A stretch of DNA of 64,000 bases from Halictus rubicundus (Eukaryota > Arthropoda > Insecta > Hymenoptera > Halictidae). The translations under genes were made by a program, and so were the position numbers. Positions within the stretch are counted from its first letter, which is position 1. Every line of letters begins with the position of its first letter. This document shows positions 24,701-39,700 of this stretch, piece by piece. Below the pieces are notes generated by a model, which did not search any database, was not told where the DNA came from, and saw only the letters and a list, made by a program, of their open reading frames with translations. Where the stretch lies: positions 5,585,116-5,649,115 of the forward strand of contig NC_135164.1 of the NCBI RefSeq assembly GCF_050948215.1, read 5' to 3'.

Positions 24701-27700
24701 TTCATAAAGTCATAATTTAACCCTTTGCACTCGGGTGTTCCCTACAAAGCACCACTAAAAACTATGCTATAATTCAGAACAACTCCTACGTTACACAATG
24801 TCTTTGTGTTTAACAAATTGCTAAATGTATGAATAAATACACTTGATTTCATACCGACAAAATGAAAAGAGATGTAACGAGAACATTCCAGGTCAGATGA
24901 AATGTGCGAATTTTGATGTCATACTTCGACTACAAAGGGCTGACACGCTGACGGCGGTTGCCTGGGTCTATTTTGACCCAGAGTATGAAAATTAATTCCT
25001 GGCGATTAAATTAACCTGCCTAGAAGACATACCTACAAAATACGTTCCGAAAAGTTGATAAATAAATCAGCGAATATTTACAGGTGCCGTAAACGCATAA
25101 AGGTCCGCAGTGTGCTCGTAAAATCAAACGGATAGAGAATTTGACTTGCTGAAAAGCGTATGAAAAATTCCGGGGACGTCAGGTAATCAAGTATAGAGCA
25201 TAAACGATTTAAGGTGACGTTGGCACGGTGAAAAGGCCCGGACGGTCTCAAACGTCTTCAATATTCGATGCGCCCATAATCCCTCGAGACGAACACGGGG
25301 CGGAAAGGAGTGGGCAAAATTCCGGAGGTTGTTTAAACATTCGGTTACCTCGCTGGAAACGCGGTCGCCGCGTTCCATATTTCATCGGCGCCGATAATTG
25401 CATCAGCGATATTTCAAAAACGAACATTGTTCGCCCCTGTACGCCGGTTCACAAAAGTATTTCAACACATGACCGCGCTACGAGTAAAATATTCTCCGTA
25501 ATTAAATTTCAGATCGACGAGAGTACAAACAATTCTTGAACGAGCGGAGTAATTGATCTTTTTTTTTTTTAATTACTTGATAAGGAAGGGTTAGTTGTAA
25601 TTTAGTCCATTTCAGAACGCATAAAGAAGCAATTTTAATGAAAATTCCAGAGACGCATGCTTCGCCGAGTATCTTCGAAGAGCAGCTGCCCAAGAATTCG
25701 TGCAACTTGACGATTCAAACAATAGGCGCCGGTAATTGTCGATCGTCATAGGATATTCCTTTTACAATCCGTTTGGCGAAGGCGCGGCCCGGTGAAACGA
25801 GGCACGCGCGATTCCACGGAAACGATCAGTTTCGCACGAAATCGCGAAGCTGTTAAATAAACCGTGAAAGTGCATATATCACCGGCAAATGAAATTCCAA
25901 GGAGATTTGCTCGCGATGCTGCTGCCGGGATCTGGGTTGCGACGCCGAAACGAGGGGAAAATCGTTGAAAGTAACGAAATAGTTATTCGTGCCGCGGAAT
26001 TTCCATATTTCACGATACAACAACAACCTGCCGAGGAAAACCACGTTGCAGGTGGTCCTGAACATTTCATTCTGATCGGATTATCAGTTTTCGTTTGCAT
26101 GCAAAAATTCTAAGATAAATCTAACACAATCGTCCGGCCGCGCAGAGAATCTTTTCCCCATTTTTGCGTAATAATTCTGATTATAAATTCGCTCATGACC
26201 TAGTTAGAGTTAAAATCGCGAATAAATTCAGAGGAATGCAGATTTCTTTTAGAAATTTTATAGGCGTGTTATTTTTACATTTATGACAGTGACATGCGAG
26301 CCACTTAATGCGAAAGTGGGCTAAGTCGATATTTGTCTGTTCGATCATCGATTAATAAAATAATTGCGACAGAATTTTACCGTGGCTTGAACGTTTTCCG
26401 ATTTTCAGATGAAGCGCTTAGAAAAATGAAATTTTCAGTTTAATGGCGGCCATTTAGAGAAAGAGATTATTAGTTCTTTTCGGCGCAAGTCGCGCGCGTC
26501 ACTTGGGTTTCCGCAATCGCGAATTCATATTCACTCTGTTATTTTCGCGTTGTCTTTCCAGTCGATTAATCGCGACGCCGACCGACGACGCCTTGTTAAT
26601 ATTCAATTTCATCGAGGGCCACTTTTGCCTTGTTTTACGATCGATCGTTCTCCGTAATTAAAGTTTCTCTTCCGTCCACGTGTTCTCGTTGCTCCTTCGA
26701 CGACACGGTGACCAACAGATTTCGCCCCGCGGCTAATTGCACGGCGAACTCCGATGCTAATTGTGTCTGGAGTCGCTTCTTCCTAATCCCTTAATTCCTC
26801 CTGCAATCCCGACTTCGACGGGATGCTATCAGAGGCGGGATCAATTTTCTTCAATTTTCTTCGAAAGAAATTTCAAAGCTCGCTCGCCTAAACTAGACTA
26901 CGTATCCCTTGATGCGTCGCTCACGAGCACATAACCGACAAGATTGCATTCGAGCTTACGGGGCCGCCAATCAGCACGCGGAAAAAGGTGAGCGCGTGCA
27001 TTACGCGCGTATACGTGCCGTCTATAAAAAGAAGCTATGTCATCGCTAACAACTAGTTGTTATACGACACGGAGTATTGCGTTAGGAACACACGGAGAGA
27101 AAGAAAGAGAGAGAGAGAGAGAGAGACAGGCTTGATCGATTCCATCGGGACTCGAGTTTCGGTTCGATGATCTCCGACAAACAGACCGAGGATCGTCGCG
27201 CGTCCACGGCGAATAAAAATCTTCGAAAATTTATAGATCACGAATCCAAGCTCGAACGAACTTCACTATCCCTTCGTTTTATTTTTCATTAACTCCAGAA
27301 AATATTTTCAAATTTTAATAGGCGCTATTTGAGAAAGTAGATTAAAAAGGGTTAACAAAATACTCAAAACAGTTGGATAATTAGGAACTACATAAACCAA
27401 AGAGAGTATTGATTTACACCACTTTTGCATTAAGCAGATTGACCATCACTTTTATTTAGTCCGATCGGTTTTTAGGCAATTTTGCACTCCAAGCAGAAAG
27501 GAAATATTTTCGTTAGTGTAAATATTTGTGGCGGGTTGATTTAATACTACTGATGACTGCGACCATTGTTTCGACATTGCATGTAGAATTTTTGCGACCT
27601 CGCCTAGCTAAAAATGCCAAAAATGCTACGCACGCATCGTTTCGACCAATCTCGAGTTTTTAGCATCGGAGTTTCTTCTTTAGAAATTATTAAAATGGGT

Positions 27701-30700
27701 GTTGGCACTCTCGCCGCGATGCTTTTCGACGTGCAGGTGCATCCGTGTGCGCCTACTCGGTGCAACGTCATTCCTGAACGCTCAAAGTGTATCTTGACAC
27801 GAATCGGAATGAAAGTGGATGCGCTTTTTAGAGCAGATTTCGTCCGTTTCGAAATTGTTGAAGGAGACGTCCGCCTCGCTTCTACGTTTCGCAGATGCTA
27901 GCTGTTGGATGCACGAACTTCTCCCGGCAGTTACGGATTTATCCCCATAAAGCAAACGAGAGATACACTATTATAATTAGAAACTGCTGAATGCACGAAT
28001 ATCACCTGCATAATGTAAATTAACTGAAACAACGCGGAATGAACGAGAGAGTTTGTCCGTTGAAAATGCTAATTTTAAAGGGGGAAAAAGTACTGTATCT
28101 TCATAACATTAATTTAGAAGATTCAACACACGTTATTTTTTAAATTTTTCCCACCGTTGCACCGGGCTACGGCTATATTTATACTAAATCATTTCTTTTT
28201 TACTTCAAACGAGCAAATCTGTCAAAATTATCGTGTCAGCAGACTATTGCTCACAGCAAATTCAATTTTCATTTTTTCTATGTTCAAAAATTTGAGGATT
28301 TCGATGAAATATAAGCAAAAGCGTAGACAAAAGTTTGATAATAAAAGCTTGCGAAGTTCGATGGGGAAAAAATCCAGAAGTGCATCTTAAACGTATATCC
28401 ACACTACAAAATTGACCGTGCTATGTAGACCACGTGAATGTGTTAAGCGCGATTGGGTTCGGCAATAAGACGGCTCTAATCGTGGTATAACCTTATCCGT
28501 AAGGGGATAGTAAAGATGCGATTACCGGCGTGTCGCGTTTCATTGCATCGCATCGGTATACATAATAAATTGCATTCTAGTCGGCTCACGATAACTTCCA
28601 GCACGCGTTGCGTTGGCATACCGTTAATACGCTACGTTACCATAGAGTTAATGCTACACTTTCCTGATAAAAGACCGCAAACTATCATCATTTTAGGCAT
28701 AAATCTAAAAATTAAACCTGTCATCACCTTAAACTATAAATTAGCATAAACAGTAGACTAATCTCATTTCTCTCTTCCAGCAAACAGGACTGCAATCGTT
28801 TACAGAAATTTTACAGTTATTAATTCTGGTTTGAATTTACTGTTGCAATTTATTTCATTCCATTAGAATTGAACGCTGATTCAAGACAACTTCAATATAA
28901 ATTTTAAAAATTTGTTACTGGCCGAAAAAATGAAAAGAAATTACATTTCTTTTTAGCATGTATCATCTAAACAATTCGGCGAATCTGTTCATGCAGATAT
29001 GCCATTCGAGAACACAAAAATTCGTCACATTTTACTATTCTGTCTCCAACAGTTTTTGAGACATTAATCAAAATTGGAAAATGTTTATTTTGTAGGGAGA
29101 TTCGGTTCTCTAGTTACGATTGTTATTTCGCCGGATGTCCGCCAGTACGAAAAAAACTACGCTCTCGATGTTTGCAAGCGTTCTGATCGGATGTTATATT
29201 TTTGCGACGATTCTGCTTCTTCGCGGCGAGCGAGTTTCCGGACAAAGAATAGAATTCCCGCGACGACAGGAAGCCCGACGTTTGTTTGACTGAACGATAA
29301 GGTCCCGACGAAAAGCTCTGTCCGTCAACCCCCTTCGGTCTTGCAGCTTTTTGCACCCTTTCCTCTAAGCCATCCCCCATCAAGTCGCCAAATTGGTCGA
29401 CCTAGAGCCAGACATGTAAACAACCCCAGGAGAAAATCCATTTTTATTTTCGACGGTGCAGTTCGTCGAAGCGAAATGCAAAAATTCGGTGGAAAACCGT
29501 GTTTTACTGTGGGGGTACCAATCACTGTGCCTGTATTAATTATACTTATTTCTAAACCATACTGACTATTAAAAAAGAGATATGAAATTTTTTCAGTAAA
29601 ATCAGCTAATATGTCATATGCCTCTTTTTATATTCATTATGCTTTAAAAATAAGTACGATTAATATAGGCACAGTACCCTCACAGCGAATCAAATTAAAA
29701 AGGAATTTGTATGAAAAGTTCTGTGTGCTCAAAGAAAATAGAATATAAAAGTGCAGCATCGAAATTACAGTTTCCTAATTTGTAACCATTTTTCAGAAAC
29801 CAGTGTCGCTAACAAAATAATCCATCTTGACAATTTTCGTGTTTGCACATCAAGCAAGCGTGAAAGTAGGACAATTACATTATTCGGTCGGCGCACAAGG
29901 AATGCCAGATTTAGTTAGAAGCATGTTCACACGTCATTGTCGTTAAAAACTTTAAACTACATTTCTAAATTTCATATTAATAATTGGTGGACAGTGTGCA
30001 GTGTTTTATTCCGACATAAGACGACGCTGTTCATTCCGAAATAAGAAAATCGTTGTCCCCTCTTTTTCTCCTTTATCCTAAATACGACGAAAGCCGGTCC
30101 CGAGCCATCGCCTTGTATCGGAAGAAAACTATAGTGAAATATCGGCGTGGGTCAGAAATGACTCCGGCATAGGCCTGGAAATCGTAGGAGTCCGAGGGTT
30201 AAATTGCAACAGGAATTCTTTCACGGTACATTGTCCATCATGCTTCGTCGTATTTATACTACATTAACTATTATGATAAAAGCCCGTCTATTTTATTTGC
30301 AAATTTAGTGCAACCCGAACGATTTCGTCCGTTTCCCGATTTAGAAAGTATCGGGTTGACCCATAATTTCGCACGGATGTCTGCTGACTTACCATTCGAC
30401 TGCTATTATTAGTTAGGGTACTTTGCAGCTAAATTTGGAACTTCAATAAACACTTCCCTAACTTTTAATGTTTCGGTTACTAGACACTCGGCTATCCGGT
30501 GTCGACATTGGTTTAACAATCTTTTAAAAATATCCACGCATTAACAATGTAACATTAGACTATACCATCTGGTTCAGGAGAGTCCAAAGAATAATTTCAT
30601 GTACAAAATTATTGTGCAATTGTTACTGCAAAAACTCTACTGTTGGGCACAAAACGCACCAAACTTTTCATTACACAAACGCGAATAAATGGAAGAAAAA

Positions 30701-33700
30701 TGGGTTAATTATTTTTATTGAATACACCTACTGGATCTATAATTTTAGAATATCACAAAAAAATGTATATCGGTTAATAACAGTGAAATGAAATAAACCC
30801 AGAAACTACAGAAAATTAATACCACACAGATTGAAAGCGGTTATAAACATTAAGGGATTGCATACGAAATATTAGCTATGCCAATTAAGTGGGTCAATAC
30901 TTTTGTTTCAGTAAAAGCTGCATTTAATCTCCAGTAGGTATGATTAATTAAAAAAATGAACCCAATTTTTCTCTCATTTAGATGCGTTTGTGTAATTAGA
31001 AGCCAGCTGCGGTAATGCTTTTGTTAACTGTACACGAAAGATGCCTGCTCAAAGTTATAAGTGCGAGTAGGTGTTACGGTTGTAACTACGTGAAATTGTT
31101 GTTTCGGTTACGACGCGTGAAAACGGCAACGTTACGAAGGCATTCGCACCGGCACGCATCGCGGCAATACGATCAGTTTTGCAAAGCTTCTGTGCGTGGG
31201 CAAACGGTACCCAAGATATCGCGTGGGTTGGAAATCCAAGTCTCGCCAACGCTAGTTTTGCTACGGTTTCCAAGGCTATATGCAGCGAAAAAACTTGGCA
31301 AAAGAGCGGACGAAGAAAGGCTAGCAAACGAGCATCTACAGAGGCATAGACCCTAACCCGGAACGACCATACTTGCGTTTCAGCAATTTCCACCTCAAAC
31401 TATCGCAAAACGCCACTTTCGAGCCATCCATCGATACCGGAAGAAAATTAGTCTCTTGTTCCTTGAGACAATGGCATTGAGCCCTCACATTATGCTAAAA
31501 GTACTTGCAGAGAAAAATTAATACTGGACATTTTTACTCCAAACATTTTCTGTCTTTTTTGATCTATTTATATTTTTATTATTTTAACACTGTCATTATT
31601 GTACCATATTTTCCGACCTAGGCAACCACTCATTTTGTTAACACGTTCGGTACCATTTTTTCTTTCCAGAACACAGTTTCTGAGCGAACTCGCAACACTT
31701 TGCAAAGTCAGAAGCTGCTTAACTTTTTAACAAGTTACCATAACTTTTCAACCGATTAATACGTCCAACTCGTGGAACATCTACTGCAACCTTTTCTGAA
31801 CATTTACCGTAGTTTATTTACAAGGTTCCATGCGTTTATTTTAAGGCAGAAATTTGAAGGGTCTAAAAAGTCACATAAGATACGAGCGAAACGTGCGAAC
31901 GCGATAAAAATGGTTTTATATTTCAGAAAAGTGTAACAGAATGTAACCAACTTATATCTTTCTGCGTTCTTCCACGCCATACGTAAATGTATAGTTCAAT
32001 TGCGGACAGCAGCAGGGTTAACTTCTGGTCAATTCGAATGACATGTCCCGTTTCTGCAGTGAGCTATTCCCAGAGGGAACAAATAAAAAACTAGAGGCGT
32101 CCCAGATACATCATCCCCGCGCTCGAACATCCCTAGCAAGTAAAAGCAACAGGAAAAGAAAAAGAATCTCCCTAGAGCGGTCTCTGCACAATTTTTCCCT
32201 TTTTTTCCTAGTCCGGTGCGCAAGTATTTTACCGATCTACGGTTGGCTGAGCATCAAAATTATAGACAGCTCAATTTCAAATTTTTTCTTTGTCGGAACA
32301 ATTTGTGAAATTTACCAACACGCGCACCAAAGAGCAGACAAAAATTTGATAATAAAAAATTGTGTACTTTCGTGGTAAAGAAGTCCCAAACCGGACTTGC
32401 TCATTCAAATACCACTTAAATACCTTTTCTTCTAGGCTAAATTCAATTTTTACTTGAGTCCAAAAATTTGTGGAATTTGTTGAAACACACACAAAATTGT
32501 AGACGAAAATTAGACAACAAAAATTTACTTCCGCAGCAAAAAAATCCCAAAGCAACTCCTTTTACACCTGATCGCGTTGCCACAGGCTCAATTGTTGTTC
32601 CTCCCGTGTCCAAAAATTTGAGGCGCTCGTTAAAATATCGGCAAAAGTGTAGACGGAAGTTAGACAATAAGAATTTTTCTACTTCCGCAACAAAAAAATC
32701 CCAAAGAAGGAAATATTCCTTTTACACTTGGTCGCGTTGCCACAGGCTCAATTATTGTTCTTTTCGTATCCAAAAATTTGAGGCGCTCGTTAAAATATCG
32801 GCAAAAGTGTGGGCGAAAGTTAGACAACAAAAATTTTTCTACTTCCGCAGCAAAAAAATCCCAAAGCAGGAAACACTCCTTTTACACCTGATCGCGTTGC
32901 CACAGGCTCAATTATTGTTCTTTCCGTGTCCAAAAATTTGAGGAGCTCGTTAAAATATCGGCAAAAGTGTGGACGAAAGTTAGACAATAAGAATGTTTCT
33001 ATTTCCGCGACAAAAAAAATCCCAGAGCAGGAATTACTGTAGCGAGCTCTACTCTGATTTGTTTACCGAAAAATTCGCGGATTTCCTCGAAGCGCGACCG
33101 GGAATGCAGTCTGGATGTTACGTCTGTGTTACGTGTAGACCAAAAAATTAGCGAGAAGAAGAGGCCATGACAGAGAGTAGTCGAAGAAGATCCCCGGGAG
33201 TGGTTCGAACAATTTTTTCCGTTTCTTGCTCCGTCCGGGGCGCAATTACTCCGGCGACCTCCGGTTCGCCGGCAAGAATTCGCTTCGCACGCCTTTGGAA
33301 AAGAGTAAATCGGAGCACGAAACCGAGATCGCCGGCTAGAAATTCCGAGTACGTTGACCGGCGCGGAACTTTCATGGCTCGGTATCGCCGCGGGTCGGTT
33401 ACCTGTTACCTGTTCCCTCGGCGCGCGTTTAACGCTGGCTAATGCACGAGCAGCTTCGTAATCCGAGGAACAGCCGCCGCTTTTTCCCTCGCGACCGCGG
33501 ATTCGAATTATTATGCGCCAGTGGCCGAACAAGAAACACCCGGCCCGCAATCGGGAAACATTGTTCCGCGGGCCGAGCGCACTCGCCGAGATGCACTTGA
33601 AAACCCCCGGTTTCTTGCGGTGTCGAGGAAAAGCTTAAAAATAGACGTCGTCGCGTTTACGTAACCGGTCCGACGCCGGAATTCGCAAATTCGTGGCTCC

Positions 33701-36700
33701 ATTTTGTCGCCAACCGTCTGCAACTTCGTTTTTTCGATCATCGTTCATCCCTGCGTGTCACTCGCTGCCGGTGTGCGACGGTCGATTCGATCCGGAGATA
33801 AATCTATACGTCAAGATCTGTGTGATAAGGTAGTGATGGTAAGGAAGCTTTGGTAGCGTGCTATGTCTCATGCGTACGGTGATCGTGAAATGTGATCGAG
33901 ATTTGCCAGGGTGCTCAGCTCCTCGTCTTCGCAAGAATGAAAAAGGATCAGCAGCGCGCAGATATGCCGCTCCTCCTTTTGCAGAAATTCGCGTGTCCAG
34001 AGTAATCGATTTTTCAAGCTGGAAATTTCTGTGCGCAATCTGCAAAGTGTCGCATAAATATAGAAAAATTGTCAGAAATTTATATCTCGCCGTTGTTCAT
34101 TGAAAATTGCTTGAACGATGTGTCTTTTCCAAGAATGAAAAGAGCTACACGAACACGCGAAAATTGTTATATTTGATTGAAAAGTCGATTTTTCAAGCCT
34201 CCAATTTGTCTACACATTCTCCGGAATGCGATCTAGATACAGGTAAATTTTCAAGAATTTATGTCCAGCCGTTCAATCGTGAAAAATACGAATAAAGGGC
34301 ACATGGATGAGCAGACGATGTCTTCTCACTTTGGATCAATTGTGTACGCATAAGAATGAATTATCGAGCCTGGAAAGTAGTTTACAAACGCGTTGAACCG
34401 TTGCGCAAATACAGCGAAGGTTTTGCAAAATTCTATCGAGTAATTACGAAAAAGAATTGCTGTTCGACGCTGGAAGCAGTTTAGAAAGCTCTCGAGCGAC
34501 TTTCAGCGGCTTACGGTATCGAGTGTATTAATACCGTGCGTATGAAGTATTTAGCGTGTTCTTCAACGGTTAAACATCCCGCGGAAAGTGAAACAGAACC
34601 AAACAGAGACGTCGAGGAGATTATGTTTGCGTATTTGCGGCGAAAAGAAGAGAAAAAAGAACCGAACGGGGGAAAAAGCCCACGTTCCACGGATATATCG
34701 CAACAATCCGGTTAGATATGCGAGGAATTCAAACCTGTTCACGACATGGTGGCGTGCGTACGCGAGGTATCAATTAATATCGCGCGCGCGGTAGAGATTT
34801 CGCGGCCTGTCGATAATTCAGCCGCTTCGTGCCGCCCGGAAAAAAGAAAACGCCGCGGTTCGCGGAAAAATCGGGAGACCGCCGCGGAATGTCGCCAAGC
34901 ATCGAAACAAAACAAAAAGAGACGCTTCGCTCGACTGGAAAATAGTAATCGGCCGGTGGTTAACGGTAACGAGTCCTTTTTCAGCCGGTGCAATTACGTG
35001 CCTACTTCGGAACCGCGTGCATCCGCAGATTCGCGAGCGATCGATCGGAGCAATTGTGCAGCTGCGAGACGACACCGAGATCCCCGGGCGCACGATTCCG
35101 CGAATTAATTAGTTTTTTTTTTTCTTCTGAATCGGAGGGAGTGGTAGCAGTTAATGCACAGTCAGTTTTCCCTCTTTCTTCCCTTCTTCGATCGGAAGAG
35201 AGAATCGGGGGAAGGGGGTGGAAGAAATTAAACGAACGCGACCGATCGTAAAGCAAACGCGACATTTTAATTTGCATAGCTGACGCGTTGCCAAAATCGA
35301 TAGCCAACGTGTCTCTCTCTCTCTCTTTTTCTCCCTCTGTGTGTGTGTGTGTGTCTGTGTGTGCCGGACATCGAAATCAAAACGACAACCAAGTCGTCCA
35401 CGCACCGCTCCTTTTATGTATCGCGTACACGACGCTATCCAGCAGAAAAAAGAAAGACAATGGCGTGGGCTGGCCCCGAGACAACCGTTGAATATTAAAT
35501 AATTTCATACACGCGACAGGTTACCATCGCGGCTGACACCATTCACAAAGAACCGCGCGGGGATCCATTGTGTCCTGGCACAAATGCATTGGCTTAGACT
35601 CCAACCCGTGCTGCGCGACAGAGAACGTAATTATGATTAAAACACAGACTCCGAGCAACCAGCCGTGCCATCCGCTAAATGCGATCATAGTCGATACACG
35701 TTCTTCGTTCTGATGATAAGCGATGCGAAGGGTTCAGACTTCCGACGTCACTATCGAATTTGAGCGAGGAAGACAGCCGCTAAACCAAACTTCGGCCGTT
35801 CAGCTTCGCTGGCGAATCATAGTTAAACACCAAAGCTGGCCTGCAAGGTTCATATTCCGAAATTGGAATTAGGTTGCCAGCAAGCAGCGTACAAACTTGA
35901 AAAACCAGAACCAAAATTGATCTCTGAGGCAACGTTCTGTTCATACTCCGGAATTGGAATATTATTAGGTTACTGGATGGGTAATAAATTAAATTATAAC
36001 TCGGAGGAAACAGATAAAGAATGAAACCAGAGTCGAAATTGATCTCCGAAGCAACGTTGTACTCCCATGTTTCAGGAGCGAGTTGGAGATAATAAGTTAA
36101 CTAGGTCGCTACTAATTTGTTGGACGGGCAGCGAACAGTGGTAGACCGGGAATCAGACAACCAAGGGAAAGATAACTGTAGCTAATACCGGAAATGGCTT
36201 CAAAGCGAGTCGAGAATAATAATCCAGGGGATGCTATTACGTGGGAAACGGTTGTAGAAAATTGGAGAAGCAAAATAAGAGGATAGCTCAAGTGAAAATC
36301 GCAATAGAACTCCCAAACAACTCTAGGACAATGATAGATAAACGGTGATCGATAAACTAAAGAACGAAGAGAAGAATTACTGACTCTGAATCGGCCTCCG
36401 AGGCAGCCGGAGCATAATCGACAGAATCGGGACGCTATTAGGCTACCGAATAGCTGGTAAACGGCGGGGCAGCTTGAAGAGAAAAAGAGGATCGGATCAA
36501 GTCGAGCTCGAAATCGATCTCGAAGGATCGATCGGATTCCGTGGCATGGAACCGCGCAAGTCGATGATGATAATGGAGGTAATTGGTGCGCCATTGGTTA
36601 GAAAGCAGGTAGATTGGAATCTAGAGAAAAAGTAGAAGGACCGATCGCCGGTTGCGCAACCGATTTCTGAAAGAGTAGCATAGAAGAGGATAGACTTTCG

Positions 36701-39700
36701 TGGGGTTCAACGTCCTTACCAAAACGAGCCGCAGTATCCAAATCATCCAGGCGGAAAGGTGGTTGCGCAGAAAGTGTCTGTGCGTCTCCGGGGAACGGAG
36801 GGGGCCGAGGTCAATAATTTTCGTGGACCAGGATCATCGACTCGCGGCGCGTGCTCATCGCGACAGGTTCCGTTCTTCCTGGATCGGGTTCGAGGAACGC
36901 GCGCGCGAAGCACCAGGGATTGCCGGTGGAAAGGCCGGAGAAAGACTGCGCGGCTCGGTTCTTCCACGAACGAGCCAACGAAAGAACTTCGCACTGTTTC
37001 GTATCTGGATCGCGATCCACGCACCGATGACCACGTTAACTATTTAACGTACAGTTGTTAAGCGCATTACACAACGGGGATCAACGCTACGAAATAATAT
37101 CGGGCCGTTCCGCGAGCAGTGTCGTTTTTCCACGGCAACTTTCGGCGGAAATTGTTTATTCGGCCAACGACCCCCTCCATCGCCCTTCGACAATTTTATC
37201 ACGACCGTAGGTCCGTTGAAACCACTATTAATTTTCTTTGAAAATTTGTATACATTCTATGTCTGTATGTTTTTCGACAGCTGTACATTAAGAACGCCGA
37301 AATAGAATTTTATTTTCGTTTAACACTTTGAACGCCAACCTAGAAACCCCAAAAACTCCACAACATCAAAGTAAGTTGTTTAACGAAATAAATATTGCAA
37401 AAAATTGAATGTATGACACTGAGTAATCCTCCAAGTTTCTTGCATGTTACAGATCCTAATCAAGTTCAGTACAATGAATATATCAACGTAAAAATTCATT
37501 TTAAAACCTGCACAAATAATTCCGGTGACGTGGCATTCAACGTGTTAGAGGAAATTAATAACGTACATATTTATTAGACTCTGTTCAGAAACTTGAGTAT
37601 GACTCGATATTGTAGGGCAAGGGGTTAATATAAGTAGCTAATAATTTAAATTGGTTGCTGGATATTTGGGATTAAGAGAAAACGTTTATATCAAAAATTG
37701 TTGACTGGGTGAACGACACCTTCGAAAACCATTTTGTTTTACCCTTGACGGTGGTACGTTGTCGGTGCAATGGTGATAATTTGTCTGCGGCCTTCGTCTT
37801 GGAATTGAAGGTTTTAGGCGTTGATTGTTGAACTTTTTTCATGCGAAGTGGACTGGAAATGGGTTAATCGGAAAACGCAGTGTCAATTTCATGGATTCCG
37901 TATTGCGGCAAAAGTGAAACCGTGGCGACGCGTGCATGAAAATTAAATGGCACGGCTCGTAAAGGCTGCACCCACCCGTTGGTCAAAGTGGTTTAAACTT
38001 CCCGACCAAATTAGGAACGCGGACACTTTCTCCGCGGAACTTCGATCAACAGAGTTCTAATTTAATAAGGCCGCGGGATGATAGGCGATTAATAAACAAC
38101 AATCGCCTCCTGGGATTCGGGTTAACGGAGCCAATTATTCGAAACGGGTGTGCAGACCGAGATCTCTCGCGTACGTGATCGCCGCACTACGGATATTTCG
38201 TCAACTGTCTAGAGTTGTTCAAACTAAAAATTAATAAAAGTGATTAATTAAAATGTTCTCTCCAGTTAAAAAGATCCCAGCGCAGAAATGTTCAAGTGAG
38301 ATTCTCCAGTCGCGCAGGAGATGTTCGGCAAACTAAATTCCATTGAGCGTGGCATGTAACCGAACGTGATATAATAACCGCGTCTTCGCGCGCGTAACGT
38401 TACCTAATCCCATAAAGTAGTCATCGATAGAAGAGATCGGTCACGGTGCATTAATCCCGCCACGAGACAGTGGACAATGCTCAAAGAGGAGCGATCCGCC
38501 GGCTATGGCAGCGGTAAAAATAATTTCTTCCGACTATGCAGCTCGTCGGGGCTGTAACTTCGACAATTAGATTTCAAGAAGACAAGAGTGATTTAATATC
38601 TGTTACCGTCAAAACAAAATTCAATTTTTCTGCCATCAACGTTCAGCCATTGCAAAAAGACACACAAGGGGAAACCCAGATTCTTCTTCTTTCAGGAAAT
38701 TATTCACGATACGGGGGATCTAATTACTGTGACTGTGCAAGAAATCGTAGGGCACAGGATTAATGAGAAATCTGCTGAAATTTTCTACACAATTGTTGGA
38801 TTGTGGATTTTTAAAGCTCTAAGCAATGCACCGATGCAACGTAGTATGTGTAACGTTCACTGTGTTACGCGATCTTATTGTTGTAAAATTAGTCACCGGT
38901 GACGCATGATTTTATTTCAGCAGACTGAACAAGCTTCTTCTCGAATACCTGCATTGAAACGCAGATGCTTGTGGACAGACGAAAAAAATCAGAAAATGAC
39001 GACGCGCAACGATGCAGAGAGAATCAACACGACCGTTCGGAACGGAGTTGAGAGATCGGTTAAAATCGTGCCTAATTCCTGCAGACAGAGAACTCTAACT
39101 GGATTCACTGGTGTAAAAATGCCAGGGAAATGGATTAAAAAGCAGCGAAAACGCGGATCAGGATTGTACCGTTATTCGGTGCAAGGTAAATGCGCGGTCG
39201 ATGATTCGCCGGATGGACGCTGACTCGCGCGCGGCGCACGTGAACGCAACATCGATAGTGCATTTTTCGAAAGAGCGCCGATTAGAGGCCGATGTTCGAA
39301 CGCAACAATTTCCTGAACAGTGTTCAAGACTTAACGAGGGAGCCACGATTCTTGTCGCTTGCGGTAAAGCTGCTTGTCGCGACAACGGTAGCGCACATTT
39401 CGAAAGAGCACCGATTAGCGACCCCCGTTCGAATGCGACAATTTCCTGAACGGTGCGCCAAAGTTAACAGGTTAACGGGTTAAGTTAACAGGTTAAGGCG
39501 CGGTGGTCACACGTGGCTGACACTGATCAATGTCAAGGTTTCAGAAATTCATTTTCAAGATATGCACAGAATGCTGATCACTCTTTCATGCTTCATGCAT
39601 TTTAGATCCCAAGACAAATTCATTTTCAGATCAATAACTCCCTACCCACTTTTGAGGAACACTCGAGTGTTAGATTCCTTGACGATTCCCAGAGTCCGTG

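Noticed and set aside
32468..32941. 157-codon plus-strand open frame
   Set aside because: It lies wholly inside the 160-bp tandem array; its length follows from the repeat and the protein has no family resemblance.
32999..33550. 183-codon minus-strand open frame
   Set aside because: High GC lowers stop frequency on both strands here, and the overlapping opposite-strand frames are just as open.
36112..36594. 160-codon minus-strand open frame
   Set aside because: It runs through a degenerate tandem repeat and has Ser/Leu/Cys-rich composition expected of non-coding sequence.
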